DNA from: Halorarius halobius
Lineage (GTDB): Archaea; Halobacteriota; Halobacteria; Halobacteriales; Haloarculaceae
Length of the DNA stretch: 64,000 bases
Direction: 5' to 3'
Assembly (NCBI RefSeq): GCF_024298865.1
Contig: NZ_CP101161.1
Location: 1,447,227-1,511,226, forward strand
The notes under the pieces are model-generated. The model had not been told where the DNA came from. It searched no databases and saw only the letters and a program-made list of their open reading frames with translations. Numbering within the stretch: the stretch's first letter is position 1; every line of letters starts with the position of its first letter. Of this stretch, positions 41,427-49,289 are shown in pieces. A program made the translations under genes and the position numbers.

Positions 41427-42200
41427 ATGGCACGCGGCGACAGCGACCTGACCGAGGAACAGCGGCGTATCAGAGAGCGGTTCGTCGACGAGCGGGGCTA
41501 CTGGCGCGAGGAGTGGGACCATCTGCTACGGCTCGACCCCGAGTTCTTCGAGCGCTACCGCGAACTGGCGTCCCACCCCTGGAAGGCGGGAACGCTCGAC
41601 TCGCGGATGCGCGAACTCGTGCTCGTGGCCGCCAACAGTGCGACGACTCACCTCAACCACGAGGGGATGCGGACCCACATCGGACAGGCGCTCGACGAGG
41701 GGGCGACCGTCGACGAGGTCATGGAGGTGTTACAGCTCGCGTCGACGCTGGGCATCCACTCGGTGAGCGTCGGCGTCGACGCGCTCGCCGAGCGGGCGGG
41801 ATTCCCCGACCGGACCGAGGCGCAACGCGAGTCGATGGCCGCCGTCAAGGCCGACTGGGCGGAGTACCTCTCCGACGACTGGGACGACATCGTCGCGTAC
41901 GACCACGGCTATCTCGACACGTTCATGCGGTTCTCCTCGCATCCGTGGCGGACGGGCGCACTCGACCCCGGCGAGAAGGAGCTGATATACATCGCCATCG
42001 ACGCGTCGACGACCCACCTCTACGAGCAGGGGCTCGGGTTCCACATCGACCACGCGCTGGAGAACAGCGACGTCACGCCCGAACAGATCATGGAGGTGTT
42101 CGAACTCGTCTCGGACCTCGGGATGCAGACCGTCACCGAGGGCGTCCCCATCCTCGTCGAGGAGGCCGCGGCCCGCGACCGGCTCCCCGAGGAGTCGTGA
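41427..42200 (+). CDS. Tandem carboxymuconolactone decarboxylase family protein
   Basis: A 257-residue protein made of two AhpD/CMD-like helical repeats. Repeat 1 has HPWKAGTLDSRMRELVLVA, then TTHLNHEGMRTHIGQALDEG and VMEVLQLASTLG (residues about 50-110). Repeat 2 has HPWRTGALDPGEKELIYIA, then TTHLYEQGLGFHIDHALENS and IMEVFELVSDLG (residues about 172-235). The repeats clearly come from an internal duplication. Neither has the CxxC of AhpD, so peroxidase support is unlikely; a gamma-carboxymuconolactone decarboxylase-like or other catalytic role is possible. The family is often linked with aromatic acid catabolism. Confidence 0.85.
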   Translation: MARGDSDLTEEQRRIRERFVDERGYWREEWDHLLRLDPEFFERYRELASHPWKAGTLDSRMRELVLVAANSATTHLNHEGMRTHIGQALDEGATVDEVMEVLQLASTLGIHSVSVGVDALAERAGFPDRTEAQRESMAAVKADWAEYLSDDWDDIVAYDHGYLDTFMRFSSHPWRTGALDPGEKELIYIAIDASTTHLYEQGLGFHIDHALENSDVTPEQIMEVFELVSDLGMQTVTEGVPILVEEAAARDRLPEES

Positions 42201-42465
42201 GGAGGACACAATCTCTCATGGTCTATTTGGTAGTATTCTTGTTACAGGCGTACGGTTGTAACTTTACGCCACGCGCCCGACCGGAACCGCGCTGTCGTGC
42301 GGTTTCGGTATCCGCCCTCGACTGATACACGTCGCCGTCTCGTTCGTAACAGGTGTCCGTTACGGGCGCCCGAAACGGGTGTATTCTGTCCGTAACAGGG
42401 CCGAAACGTCCGTCACGGGGACGAACGGCTGACGGCGCTCCGGCAGACACCCCCGGGGGGGGTGG
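42201..42465. other. Intergenic gap between convergent genes with repeated GTAAC-type motifs
   Basis: No gene is seen. The stretch contains CGTAACAGG twice (42345-42353 and 42391-42399), CCGTTACGG (42357-42365, which makes an inverted pair with the first copy), and similar GTTACAGG and TTGTAAC elements at about 42240-42261. It also holds two related segments beginning GTATTCT (about 42232 and 42381). Confidence 0.4.
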
Positions 42466-44418
42466 TCAGTGGCCCTCGAACTCGGGGTCGCGGTCCTCCA
42501 TGAACGCGGAGGCGCCCTCCATCATGTCGTCGGTCGACAGCAGGAGGCCGAACGCCTGGGATTCGAGTTCCAGCCCCGCCGAGAGGTCCTGGTCGCGGCC
42601 CGCGTTCATCACCTGTTTCGCCTTCCGGAGTGCGATGGGCGGCCCGGATACGAGGTCGTCGACGAACGCCTCGACGGTGTCGTCGAACTCGTCGTCCGTG
42701 ACGGCGCGGTTGATAAGCCCCCACTCCTCGGCCGTCTCGGCGTCGATGCGCTCCCCGCGGAACACGAGTTCCTTCGCCCGCGCGTCCGAGAGCATCCGAA
42801 TGGCCCGCTGGGTGCCGCCGCCGCCCGGGATGAGTCCCAGGGTGATTTCGGGGAAGCCGAACTCCGAGCCCTCGGTGGCGACCCGCAGATCACACGCCAG
42901 CGCGAGTTCGAGGCCGCCGCCGAGACAGAAGCCGTCTATCTTCGCGAGCGTCGGCCGCGGGAACGAACTGAGCGTCTGGAACACCGGCGTCACCTCGACG
43001 TCCGCCGGGTTCATGTCGGCGAAGCCGGTGATGTCGGCGCCGGCACAGAACGCGCGGTCGCCCGTCCCCTCGAAGACGACGGCGCGGACCGCATCGAGGT
43101 CGGCCGTCTCGAGGACGTGCTGAATCTCGTCCATCAGGTCCTGGGAGAGGGCGTTGAGCCGCTCGGGCCGGTCGAGTTCGATTTCCAGCAGGCCCTCGTC
43201 GGTGAGAGTGGCGTTCAGGTCGCGGTACTCCCGCTCGTCGGCCTCGCCGTACTCGTAGAACCCCTCGCCCGCGTCCTCGCCGGTGTTGCCGGCCTCGACG
43301 CGTTCGACGAGGTAGTCGGCCGGCTCGTAGCGGGCCTCGCCGGTCGCCTCGTGGAGGTCACGGAGCGTCTCGAGGACGGCGTCGAGCCCGATCTTGTCCG
43401 CGCGGCGGCACGGCCCCTCGGGGAAGCCGGTGCCCAGCCGCATCCCGGTGTCGATGGCGTCGGGCGTGGCGACGCCGTCGCCCACGAGCCGCGCCGCCTC
43501 GTTGATCATTCGGGCCTCGACGCGGAGCGTGTCGAACCCCTCGCCGTCGCCCGCCTCGTAGCTGACGCCCTCGCCCTCCTCGTAGTCGTAGAACCCCTTG
43601 CCCGTCTTGCGGCCGTAGTTCCCGGCCTCGTACGGTTCGGCCAGCGCCGGCGGGATGGGCGTCCCCGCCTCCGCGAGGACGTGGTAGTTGACGTCGATGC
43701 CGGTCATGTCCGTCAACTCGAACGGCCCCATCGGATACCCCCGCTGGTGGACCATCGCGGCGTCGGCCTCCTCGATGGTCGCCTCGCCCTCCGAGACCAT
43801 CCACGCCGACTCGATGAGGAACGGCAACAGCACCGTATTGACGACGAACCCGCGGACGTCCTTGCGGACGTAGATGGGGGTCTTGTCGATGGCCTCGACG
43901 AACTCGTAGGCGCACTCGGCGGTCTCGTCAGATGTTTCGTCGCCGTAGATGACCTCGACGAGGTCCATCTTCACCGGCGGATTGAAGAAATGCATCCCCA
44001 CCACCTGCTCCGGGCGCGAGGTGGCGCTCGCCATCTCCGTGATGGACAGCGAGGAGGTGTTCGACGCGAGCACCGTCTCCTCGGGCGCGAACTCGTCGAG
44101 GTCGCCGAAGATGTCCTTCTTCAGGTCCATGTTCTCCGGGGCGGCCTCGATGACGAGGTCGGCGTCCTCGACGGCGGTCTCGAGGTCGACCGCGGTGTCG
44201 ACCCGCGCCATGACCGTCTCGACGGGCTCCTCGAGGCGGTCCTTCTCGGCGAGTTTCTCGAGCGACCACTCGATGTTCTCGTACCCCTCGTCGACGAGGT
44301 CCTGCTCGATGTCGCGCATCGTGACCTCGTAGCCCGCCATCGCGGCCACCTGGGTGATGCCGTGACCCATGCTCCCCGCGCCGAGGACTGCCACCTGCTG
44401 AATGTCGCTGACGTCCAT
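42466..44418 (-). CDS. 3-hydroxyacyl-CoA dehydrogenase / enoyl-CoA hydratase fusion
   Basis: A 650-residue bifunctional enzyme of beta-oxidation. Residues 1-190 form the NAD-binding domain: AVLGAGSMGHGITQVAAMAG near 10 and VIEAAPENMDLKKDIFGDLD near 90. ASNTSSLSITEMAS and VVGMHFFNPPVKMDLVEVI carry the catalytic Ser/His region. Residues about 190-385 are two copies of the C-terminal 3HCDH domain. Residues about 390-650 are a crotonase domain: FCAGADITGF, GFCLGGGLELALACDLRV and FPEITLGLIPGGGGTQR. The order is dehydrogenase then hydratase, the reverse of bacterial FadB and like the archaeal crotonyl-CoA hydratase/3-hydroxybutyryl-CoA dehydrogenase fusions. The promoter is minus-strand GCTTAAGT at 44441-44448. 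Confidence 0.95.
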   Translation of the reverse strand: MDVSDIQQVAVLGAGSMGHGITQVAAMAGYEVTMRDIEQDLVDEGYENIEWSLEKLAEKDRLEEPVETVMARVDTAVDLETAVEDADLVIEAAPENMDLKKDIFGDLDEFAPEETVLASNTSSLSITEMASATSRPEQVVGMHFFNPPVKMDLVEVIYGDETSDETAECAYEFVEAIDKTPIYVRKDVRGFVVNTVLLPFLIESAWMVSEGEATIEEADAAMVHQRGYPMGPFELTDMTGIDVNYHVLAEAGTPIPPALAEPYEAGNYGRKTGKGFYDYEEGEGVSYEAGDGEGFDTLRVEARMINEAARLVGDGVATPDAIDTGMRLGTGFPEGPCRRADKIGLDAVLETLRDLHEATGEARYEPADYLVERVEAGNTGEDAGEGFYEYGEADEREYRDLNATLTDEGLLEIELDRPERLNALSQDLMDEIQHVLETADLDAVRAVVFEGTGDRAFCAGADITGFADMNPADVEVTPVFQTLSSFPRPTLAKIDGFCLGGGLELALACDLRVATEGSEFGFPEITLGLIPGGGGTQRAIRMLSDARAKELVFRGERIDAETAEEWGLINRAVTDDEFDDTVEAFVDDLVSGPPIALRKAKQVMNAGRDQDLSAGLELESQAFGLLLSTDDMMEGASAFMEDRDPEFEGH

Positions 44419-44440
44419 GCCGTCGTGTCCCTCACGAGCG

Positions 44441-44490
44441 ACTTAAGCCCATCGTCACCGGAGCCAGCGGCGCTCGGGGCAGTTTTATTA
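44441..44490. promoter_or_regulatory. Divergent promoter region: HAD-ECH fusion and HMGCS-like operon
   Basis: Minus-strand GCTTAAGT (44441-44448) is 27 bases from the fusion gene at 44418. Plus-strand GTTTTATTA (44482-44490) serves the operon starting at 44549, with a leader of roughly 40 bases that includes a GGAGG ribosome-binding site at 44536-44540. Confidence 0.6.
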
Positions 44491-44548
44491 CCCAGTACCC
44501 GCCCTTGTGAGGTATGGCATCCGCCACCACGCTACGGAGGTGCTGTCG

Positions 44549-45532
44549 ATGGTCGTAGTCGCGGGCGTCGGCGCGTACGTCCCGCTGTACCGCGTCGACC
44601 GCGAGGACGTCGCGGCCCAGACCGACGGCGCCGCGAGCGGCGAGACCGCGGTCCCCGCGCCCGACGAGAACCACGTCACGATGGCCAGCGAGGCCGCCGA
44701 CACCGCACTCGCGCGGGCCGGCATCGACGGCGGTGACCTGTCCGGCGTCCTCACCGCGAGCGTCACCGACCGCTTCGCCGAACACGGCATCGCCGCCCAC
44801 GTCGCCTATCGCTACGGCGCGACCGGCGACGTGCGAACCGCCGACTGCGGCGGGTCGACTCGGGCCGCGACGGACGCGCTCGTGCTCGGTATCGACCGCG
44901 TCCGTGCCGGCGAGGGGCCGGTGCTGGTCGTCGGCGTCGACGCCGTCCCGACTGACCCCGACGACGACGGCGTCGCGTACGCCGGCGCCGGCGCCGGCGC
45001 GGTCGTGCTCGCGGAGTCGGCCGACGACCCCGCCGCGACGGTCACGGGTGTCGGCCAGTCGACGACTGGGTTCGTCGAGCGCCACCGCCTCCACGGCGAG
45101 GTGCCGACCCGCCTCGACGACCGCTTCGAGCAGTCGACGGGCGTCCCCGAGGCCGTCGGGCCCGCGATGGAAGCGGCGCTCGACGGCGCCGACCCCGACG
45201 CGGCCGTCGTTGGCACGCCCGAGTCGTGGCGCGCACGGTCGGTGCTTGGCGGCTCCGACGCCGAGCACGTGTCGGTGTTCGACTCGGTTGGCGACGCCGC
45301 GACCGCCTCCCCGTTCATCGACCTCGCACACGCACTCGAAACGGGAGCCGGCGACAGCCTCGCCGTCGTCGTGTACGGGAGCGGCGGCGCCGACGCCGTC
45401 GCGCTGGAGGCCGGTGCTGTCCCCGAGGACGGCGACACCGTCGCCGACCAGTTGGACGCGAAGGAACTGGTGACGTACGCCCAGCATCTCCGATACCGTG
45501 AACCGGTCGACTACCAGGGGGTGGCCCAATGA
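44549..45532 (+). CDS. HMG-CoA synthase-like (ketoacyl synthase III-like) thiolase-fold protein
   Basis: A 327-residue condensing-enzyme-fold protein of the archaeal HMG-CoA synthase family, a little shorter than the usual 345-350. The nucleophile candidate is Cys100 in TADCGGSTRAATDAL. The stretch around the catalytic histidine of true HMG-CoA synthases (HxP) reads VVGTPESW (near 221-227), and the acid region reads LTASVTDRF, so only the cysteine of the Glu-Cys-His triad seems kept. The C-terminal YGSGGADAVAL glycine motif is present. A GGAGG site eight bases before the ATG supports the start at 44549. It overlaps the DUF35 gene by four bases, in the operon HMGCS-like/DUF35/thiolase. Confidence 0.8.
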   Translation: MVVVAGVGAYVPLYRVDREDVAAQTDGAASGETAVPAPDENHVTMASEAADTALARAGIDGGDLSGVLTASVTDRFAEHGIAAHVAYRYGATGDVRTADCGGSTRAATDALVLGIDRVRAGEGPVLVVGVDAVPTDPDDDGVAYAGAGAGAVVLAESADDPAATVTGVGQSTTGFVERHRLHGEVPTRLDDRFEQSTGVPEAVGPAMEAALDGADPDAAVVGTPESWRARSVLGGSDAEHVSVFDSVGDAATASPFIDLAHALETGAGDSLAVVVYGSGGADAVALEAGAVPEDGDTVADQLDAKELVTYAQHLRYREPVDYQGVAQ

Positions 45533-45948
45533 GCGGTCCCCGGTATCACCGCTCTCGCGAGCAGGACCAGCATCTGCTCGCCTTCGAGTGCCAGGAGTGC
45601 GGCTACGTCTCGTTTCCCGAGGAGCGAGAGACGTGCAAGCGGTGTGGCGCGGCCCCCGCGACGTGGGAGGATACCCACCTCGCGGAGCGCGGGACGATAC
45701 GGACGTTCGTCGTCCAGGAGTACCTGCCCGACGAGTTCGAGTCGCCCCAGCCGGTCGCCATCGTCGACCTGCCGCAGGCCGACGGCGACGGCGAGCCTGC
45801 GCGGGTGTACGGACTGCTGACCGAGACGCATCTGGAGGAAATCGACGTCGGCACCGAAGTCGAGGCGCGGTTCCGGGAGCTGTTCGCGGACGGTGACCGA
45901 CCCATCAACTCCTTCAAGTTCGCGGTGCCGCGGGGTGAGAAGCGATGA
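45529..45948 (+). CDS. Zn-ribbon OB-fold protein (DUF35), complex partner
   Basis: A 139-residue DUF35 protein: zinc ribbon CQECGYVSFPEERETCKRCG (near residues 22-41), then an OB-fold with GTIRTFVVQEYLPDEFESPQPVAIVDL. It overlaps the upstream HMGCS-like gene by four bases and the downstream thiolase by four bases, so the three products are probably made in equal amounts. In methanogens a DUF35 protein bridges acetoacetyl-CoA thiolase and HMG-CoA synthase in one channelling complex, and the same three families are present here. Confidence 0.92.
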   Translation: MSGPRYHRSREQDQHLLAFECQECGYVSFPEERETCKRCGAAPATWEDTHLAERGTIRTFVVQEYLPDEFESPQPVAIVDLPQADGDGEPARVYGLLTETHLEEIDVGTEVEARFRELFADGDRPINSFKFAVPRGEKR

Positions 45949-47102
45949 CTGACGCGCACGTCGTCGGGTCGGGGATGATTCACTTCGGCGAACTGAAGGA
46001 GAAGTCGTTCGACGACACCATCGAGGAGGCGTATCTCGCGCTGCTCGACGACGTGGACGACGGCGTCGCACCCGCGGACATCGACGGCGTCTGGTACGGC
46101 TCGGCCGACATCGCCGGCGAGGGCTCCTCGGGCGTCACCGTCGCCCACGCGACGGGGCTGTTCGAGACGCCCATCACCCGCGTCGAGAACGCGTGTGCGA
46201 CGGGTAGCGACGCGGTCCGCAACGCCCGCATCGCCATCGAGGCCGGGCAGGCCGACGTGGCGATGGTTATCGGCGCCGAGAAGATGACCGACGACACGGG
46301 CGGACTCATCGCCGCCGCGGCGCTCGACCGCCTGTGGCGCGGCCGGGGCGTCACGATGCCCGCGTTCTTCGGGATGCGGGCGACCCGCCACATGGACCAG
46401 TACGGCACGACCCGCGAGCAGATCGCGGAGGTGTCCGTGAAGAACCACGAGAACGGCACGAAGTACCCGTACGCCCACCAGCAGTTCGAGTGCACCGTCG
46501 AAGACGTGAAGAACTCCCCGACGGTGAGCTACCCGCTGAACCTCTACGACTGCTGTCCGGTCACCGACGGCGCGTGTGCCATCCTGCTGGCCAGCGAGGA
46601 GCGGGCCGGCGAGTTCACCGACGACCCCATCCGCATCGCGGGGTCGGGGCTCGCCACCGACTCGTTCATGCGCGGCGACGACCTCGCGTTGACGAACTTC
46701 CCGGCGACGCGACACGCCGCCGACCAGGCGTACGAGGAGGCCGGCATCGGGGCCGACGACGTCGACGTCGCGGAGGTGCACGACTGCTTCTCCATCACGG
46801 AACTCGTCACCTACGAGGACCTCGGGTTCTGCGGGCAGGGCGAGGGCGGCCAACTGGTCGCGGACGGCGAGACCCGCCTCGACGGCTCCATCCCTGTCAA
46901 CCCCTCGGGCGGGTTGCTCTCGAAGGGCCACCCCATCGGTGCGACCGGCGTCGCACAGGTCGCGGAGATATACGAACAACTGCGGGGCGAGGCCGGCGAC
47001 GTGCAGGTCGACGACCCCGAGGTCGGCGTCCAGCACAACATCGGCATCGGCCGCAACGCCACCGGCGCGGTCTCGTGTGTCAACGTGCTCGACCGACGGT
47101 AG
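45945..47102 (+). CDS. Thiolase family protein (acetyl-CoA acyltransferase-like)
   Basis: A 385-residue thiolase-fold protein. Nucleophile in RVENACATGSDAVRNA (Cys84), AEVHDCFSITELVTYEDLGFC near residue 271 (the HDCF motif of SCP-x and archaeal thiolases), and GGLLSKGHPIGATGVAQ near 325. The C-terminus is GVQHNIGIGRNATGAVSCVNVL. This is closer to the archaeal acetoacetyl-CoA thiolase and SCP-x groups than the thiolase at 35042. Last gene of the HMGCS-like/DUF35/thiolase operon. Whether it condenses or cleaves acyl-CoA cannot be told; the catabolic setting favours cleavage. Confidence 0.9.
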   Translation: MTDAHVVGSGMIHFGELKEKSFDDTIEEAYLALLDDVDDGVAPADIDGVWYGSADIAGEGSSGVTVAHATGLFETPITRVENACATGSDAVRNARIAIEAGQADVAMVIGAEKMTDDTGGLIAAAALDRLWRGRGVTMPAFFGMRATRHMDQYGTTREQIAEVSVKNHENGTKYPYAHQQFECTVEDVKNSPTVSYPLNLYDCCPVTDGACAILLASEERAGEFTDDPIRIAGSGLATDSFMRGDDLALTNFPATRHAADQAYEEAGIGADDVDVAEVHDCFSITELVTYEDLGFCGQGEGGQLVADGETRLDGSIPVNPSGGLLSKGHPIGATGVAQVAEIYEQLRGEAGDVQVDDPEVGVQHNIGIGRNATGAVSCVNVLDRR

Positions 47103-47367
47103 CACCGCGGCACGCGGCCCCCCGTCCGCGACGGACGACGGATGTATCTATTCGTAACGGCGCCGGTGCCGTTCGGCCCCGCCGTTTCGGTGTAGAACGG
47201 TGCTCGTGGTGTCAGAACGGCGTTCGAGGCGGTTCCGTATCGATCCGGTAGAGATGCTTCTGACTGTAGGTGGAGGCGCCGGAGGAGCGCATCCCGGCGT
47301 CCCGTCGGTGGCACACGGCCGATGTCGAACCGAAACGCCCTCGTGGGGTCCCGCCGGGGTACGTCAC
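47103..47367. other. Intergenic gap, 265 bases
   Basis: No gene is evident. Weak A/T elements occur at about 47142-47156 (GTATCTATTCGTAAC) and 47269-47276, either of which could initiate the MFS transcript with a leader. The reading frame of the MFS gene runs back to 47200, but the added residues are Arg/Cys-rich and not membrane-like. Confidence 0.35.
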
Positions 47368-48570
47368 ATGGGAATACGAGCCGGCATCGGTCGACTCCGC
47401 GGCGGTGGTCGCGGGTGGACCTTGCTGGCCATCGCCGTCGGCTGGGTGTTCGTGCTCGGCGGGCGGTTCCTCGTCCCCGCGGTGCTCCCGCAGGTGAAGG
47501 CGGCGTTTGGGGTCTCCGATTTCGGTGCCGGCGTGGCGATAACGACCATCTGGGTCGCCTACGCGCTGATGCAGTCGCCCGGGGGGTTGCTCGTCGACCG
47601 GCTCGGCGAGCGTCGCCTGCTCACGGGGAGCCTCCTGTTGACCGCCGCCAGCATGCTCGTGCTCGGGGCGGCGCCGGCGTTTCTCGCCTTCCTCGTGGGC
47701 TGTGGTGCCTTCGGGCTGGCCACCGGGCTGTACGGACCCGCCCGCGGGACGGCGCTCTCGCGGACGTTCCCCGACAACGACGGCACCGCCATCGGCGTGA
47801 CGCTTGCGGCCGGCTCCGTCGGCTCGGCCGTGCTTCCCCTGCTCGCGGGGGCGCTGGTGGGCACCTACAGCTGGCGGCTCATCGTCGGCGGGCTGCTGGT
47901 GCCGCTGGCCGTGGCCGGCCAGCTCGTCTGGGCGACGGTTCCCGAGCGCGACGGCGGCGCAGCCAGCCGCTCGCCCCGACAACTCGCGGGCGACGTCGTC
48001 CGGGCCGTCCGCGTCCGCGGCGTCGCTATCGCGGTGGGTGCGGCGACGCTGATGCTGTTCGCGTTCCAGGGGCTGTCGGCGTTCTGGGTCACGTATCTGG
48101 TCTCGGCGAAGGCGCTCGACCAGACGACCGCCGCGGCGGCGTTCTCGTTGCTGTTCGTCGGCGGCGCCATCTCGCAGGTCACCGCCGGCGGTCTCGCCGA
48201 CCGGTTCGGCTATCGGGTGGTCCTGCTCGGCGTCGCGGCGCTGAACGTGCCGTTGCTGGTCGCGGTACCGTTCGTCGAGGGGGTCGTGCCCATCGCGGCG
48301 CTGTCGTTCCTGCTCGGCACCCGGCTGGGTATCGCGCCGGTGTCGAACGCCTACATCATCGCGGTGTTGCCCGACGCCGTCACCGGGACCGCCTGGGGCG
48401 TCCTCCGGACGGGCCTCTTTCTGCTGGCGGCCGGGGGCTCCACCGTCGTCGGGGCCATGGCCGACGCCGCGCTGTTCGACGAGGCGTTCCTGCTGTTGGC
48501 GGTACTGACCGCTGGCGGGGCGGTGCTGTTCGCGCTCCTCCCGGACCGCGAGGCGGTCCGGCCGGGGTAA
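47368..48570 (+). CDS. MFS transporter
   Basis: A 400-residue major facilitator protein with about 12 membrane segments. First segment WTLLAIAVGWVFVLGGRFL near residue 19; loop motif GGLLVDRLGERR near 72; second-half loop GGLADRFGYR near 270. It starts at the ATG at 47368 (MGIRAGIGRLRGG), leaving a short basic N-terminal tail. It is not obviously closer to the other two MFS proteins here than to the family in general. Substrate unknown. The C-terminal tail is short (LLPDREAVRPG). Confidence 0.88.
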   Translation: MGIRAGIGRLRGGGRGWTLLAIAVGWVFVLGGRFLVPAVLPQVKAAFGVSDFGAGVAITTIWVAYALMQSPGGLLVDRLGERRLLTGSLLLTAASMLVLGAAPAFLAFLVGCGAFGLATGLYGPARGTALSRTFPDNDGTAIGVTLAAGSVGSAVLPLLAGALVGTYSWRLIVGGLLVPLAVAGQLVWATVPERDGGAASRSPRQLAGDVVRAVRVRGVAIAVGAATLMLFAFQGLSAFWVTYLVSAKALDQTTAAAAFSLLFVGGAISQVTAGGLADRFGYRVVLLGVAALNVPLLVAVPFVEGVVPIAALSFLLGTRLGIAPVSNAYIIAVLPDAVTGTAWGVLRTGLFLLAAGGSTVVGAMADAALFDEAFLLLAVLTAGGAVLFALLPDREAVRPG

Positions 48571-48810
48571 GTACGCACGGTGGGGGCCACGAACGCCCCG
48601 GCGGCTCAAGGGTATCGCCGCACGTAATGGTAGACAGAGTAACACGAATGAGACCGTCGGCTCTCGGAATATAGACGAATATAGTTGTAACACTCGCCGC
48701 TCGAGGTGTATCCCGTATTCAGTTACTACACGCGTCGATGTAGGCGATTTCGGGTTTTTGTCCGAAGGTAGCGTGGAGGTGGCGCGACGTTCGTTCTTGT
48801 ATCGGCGTCG
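48571..48810. other. A/T-enriched gap between MFS and helix-turn-helix genes
   Basis: No gene is seen. Two copies of GAATATAG (48667-48674 and 48677-48684) repeat with a ten-base period, one helical turn. A TTGTAACAC element follows. The gap is downstream of both flanking genes. I looked here for the DDE catalytic part of an IS630-type transposase and did not find it in any frame. Confidence 0.45.
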
Positions 48811-49221
48811 TCACTCCAGAAACGTGCGGCGGACGTGCGGCGTCGAGTAGTCGACCCCGAACCGCTCGTCGATGCAGTCGCGCAACAGGTCGGCGTCCCA
48901 GCCGTCGGCGTCGTAGCCGCGTTCATGTGGTGACTCGTCGAGCCACGCCCGCACCTGCTGGCGCTGGTCGTCGGAGAGTTTCGGCGGGCGTCCCGGCTTC
49001 GGCGTGTCGCGGAGCGCCTCCTCCAGCGACCCGGATTCGAGCCGGTCGAGCCAGTAGTAGACGGTCGACTGCGGGATGCCGTACCGCTCCGAAATCACGT
49101 CGACGCCGACGCCGTCCTTGTACGCCAGCGCCACCATCAGCCGCTTTGCGGCCTTCGCGTCTTCGGCGTCGGCCAGCGCCTCGCGCAGTCGGTCGGGCGA
49201 CAGGTCTGCGAGCTTGCTCAT
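48811..49221 (-). CDS. Orphan IS630-type helix-turn-helix protein (no transposase domain)
   Basis: A 136-residue protein with the paired DNA-binding domains found at the N-terminus of IS630-type transposases. The first is a helix-turn-helix (AKRLMVALAYKDGVGVDVIS, ERYGIPQSTVYYWLDRLES). Then comes the linker TPKPGRPPKLSDDQRQQVRAWLDE and a second winged-helix part DADLLRDCIDERFGVDYSTPHVRRTFLE, where the frame ends. The DDE catalytic domain is missing, so this is either a truncated element or a domesticated regulator. The reading frame itself is intact and acidic, which favours selection for function. A likely promoter (AAATTTTTGTAACC on the minus strand, about 49242-49255) is about 28 bases upstream, with an inverted repeat at 49254-49289. 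Confidence 0.78.
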   Translation of the reverse strand: MSKLADLSPDRLREALADAEDAKAAKRLMVALAYKDGVGVDVISERYGIPQSTVYYWLDRLESGSLEEALRDTPKPGRPPKLSDDQRQQVRAWLDESPHERGYDADGWDADLLRDCIDERFGVDYSTPHVRRTFLE

Positions 49222-49253
49222 GCAGGGTACTGACGCGCCGGGGTTACAAAAAT

Positions 49254-49289
49254 TTCTATACGGCAGTTTACAATTAGTTATCTATAGAA
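49254..49289. repeat. Inverted repeat (operator candidate) upstream of the helix-turn-helix gene
   Basis: TTCTATA at 49254-49260 and TATAGAA at 49283-49289, perfect 7-base arms separated by 22 bases in an A/T-rich stretch at the promoter of the gene at 48811. A dimeric helix-turn-helix product could bind here, or these could be remains of element ends. Confidence 0.5.

Noticed and set aside
44549..45532. Mevalonate-pathway HMG-CoA synthase
   Set aside because: The histidine and glutamate positions of the catalytic triad appear replaced, and the operon lies in an acyl-CoA catabolic island; kept only as HMGCS-like.
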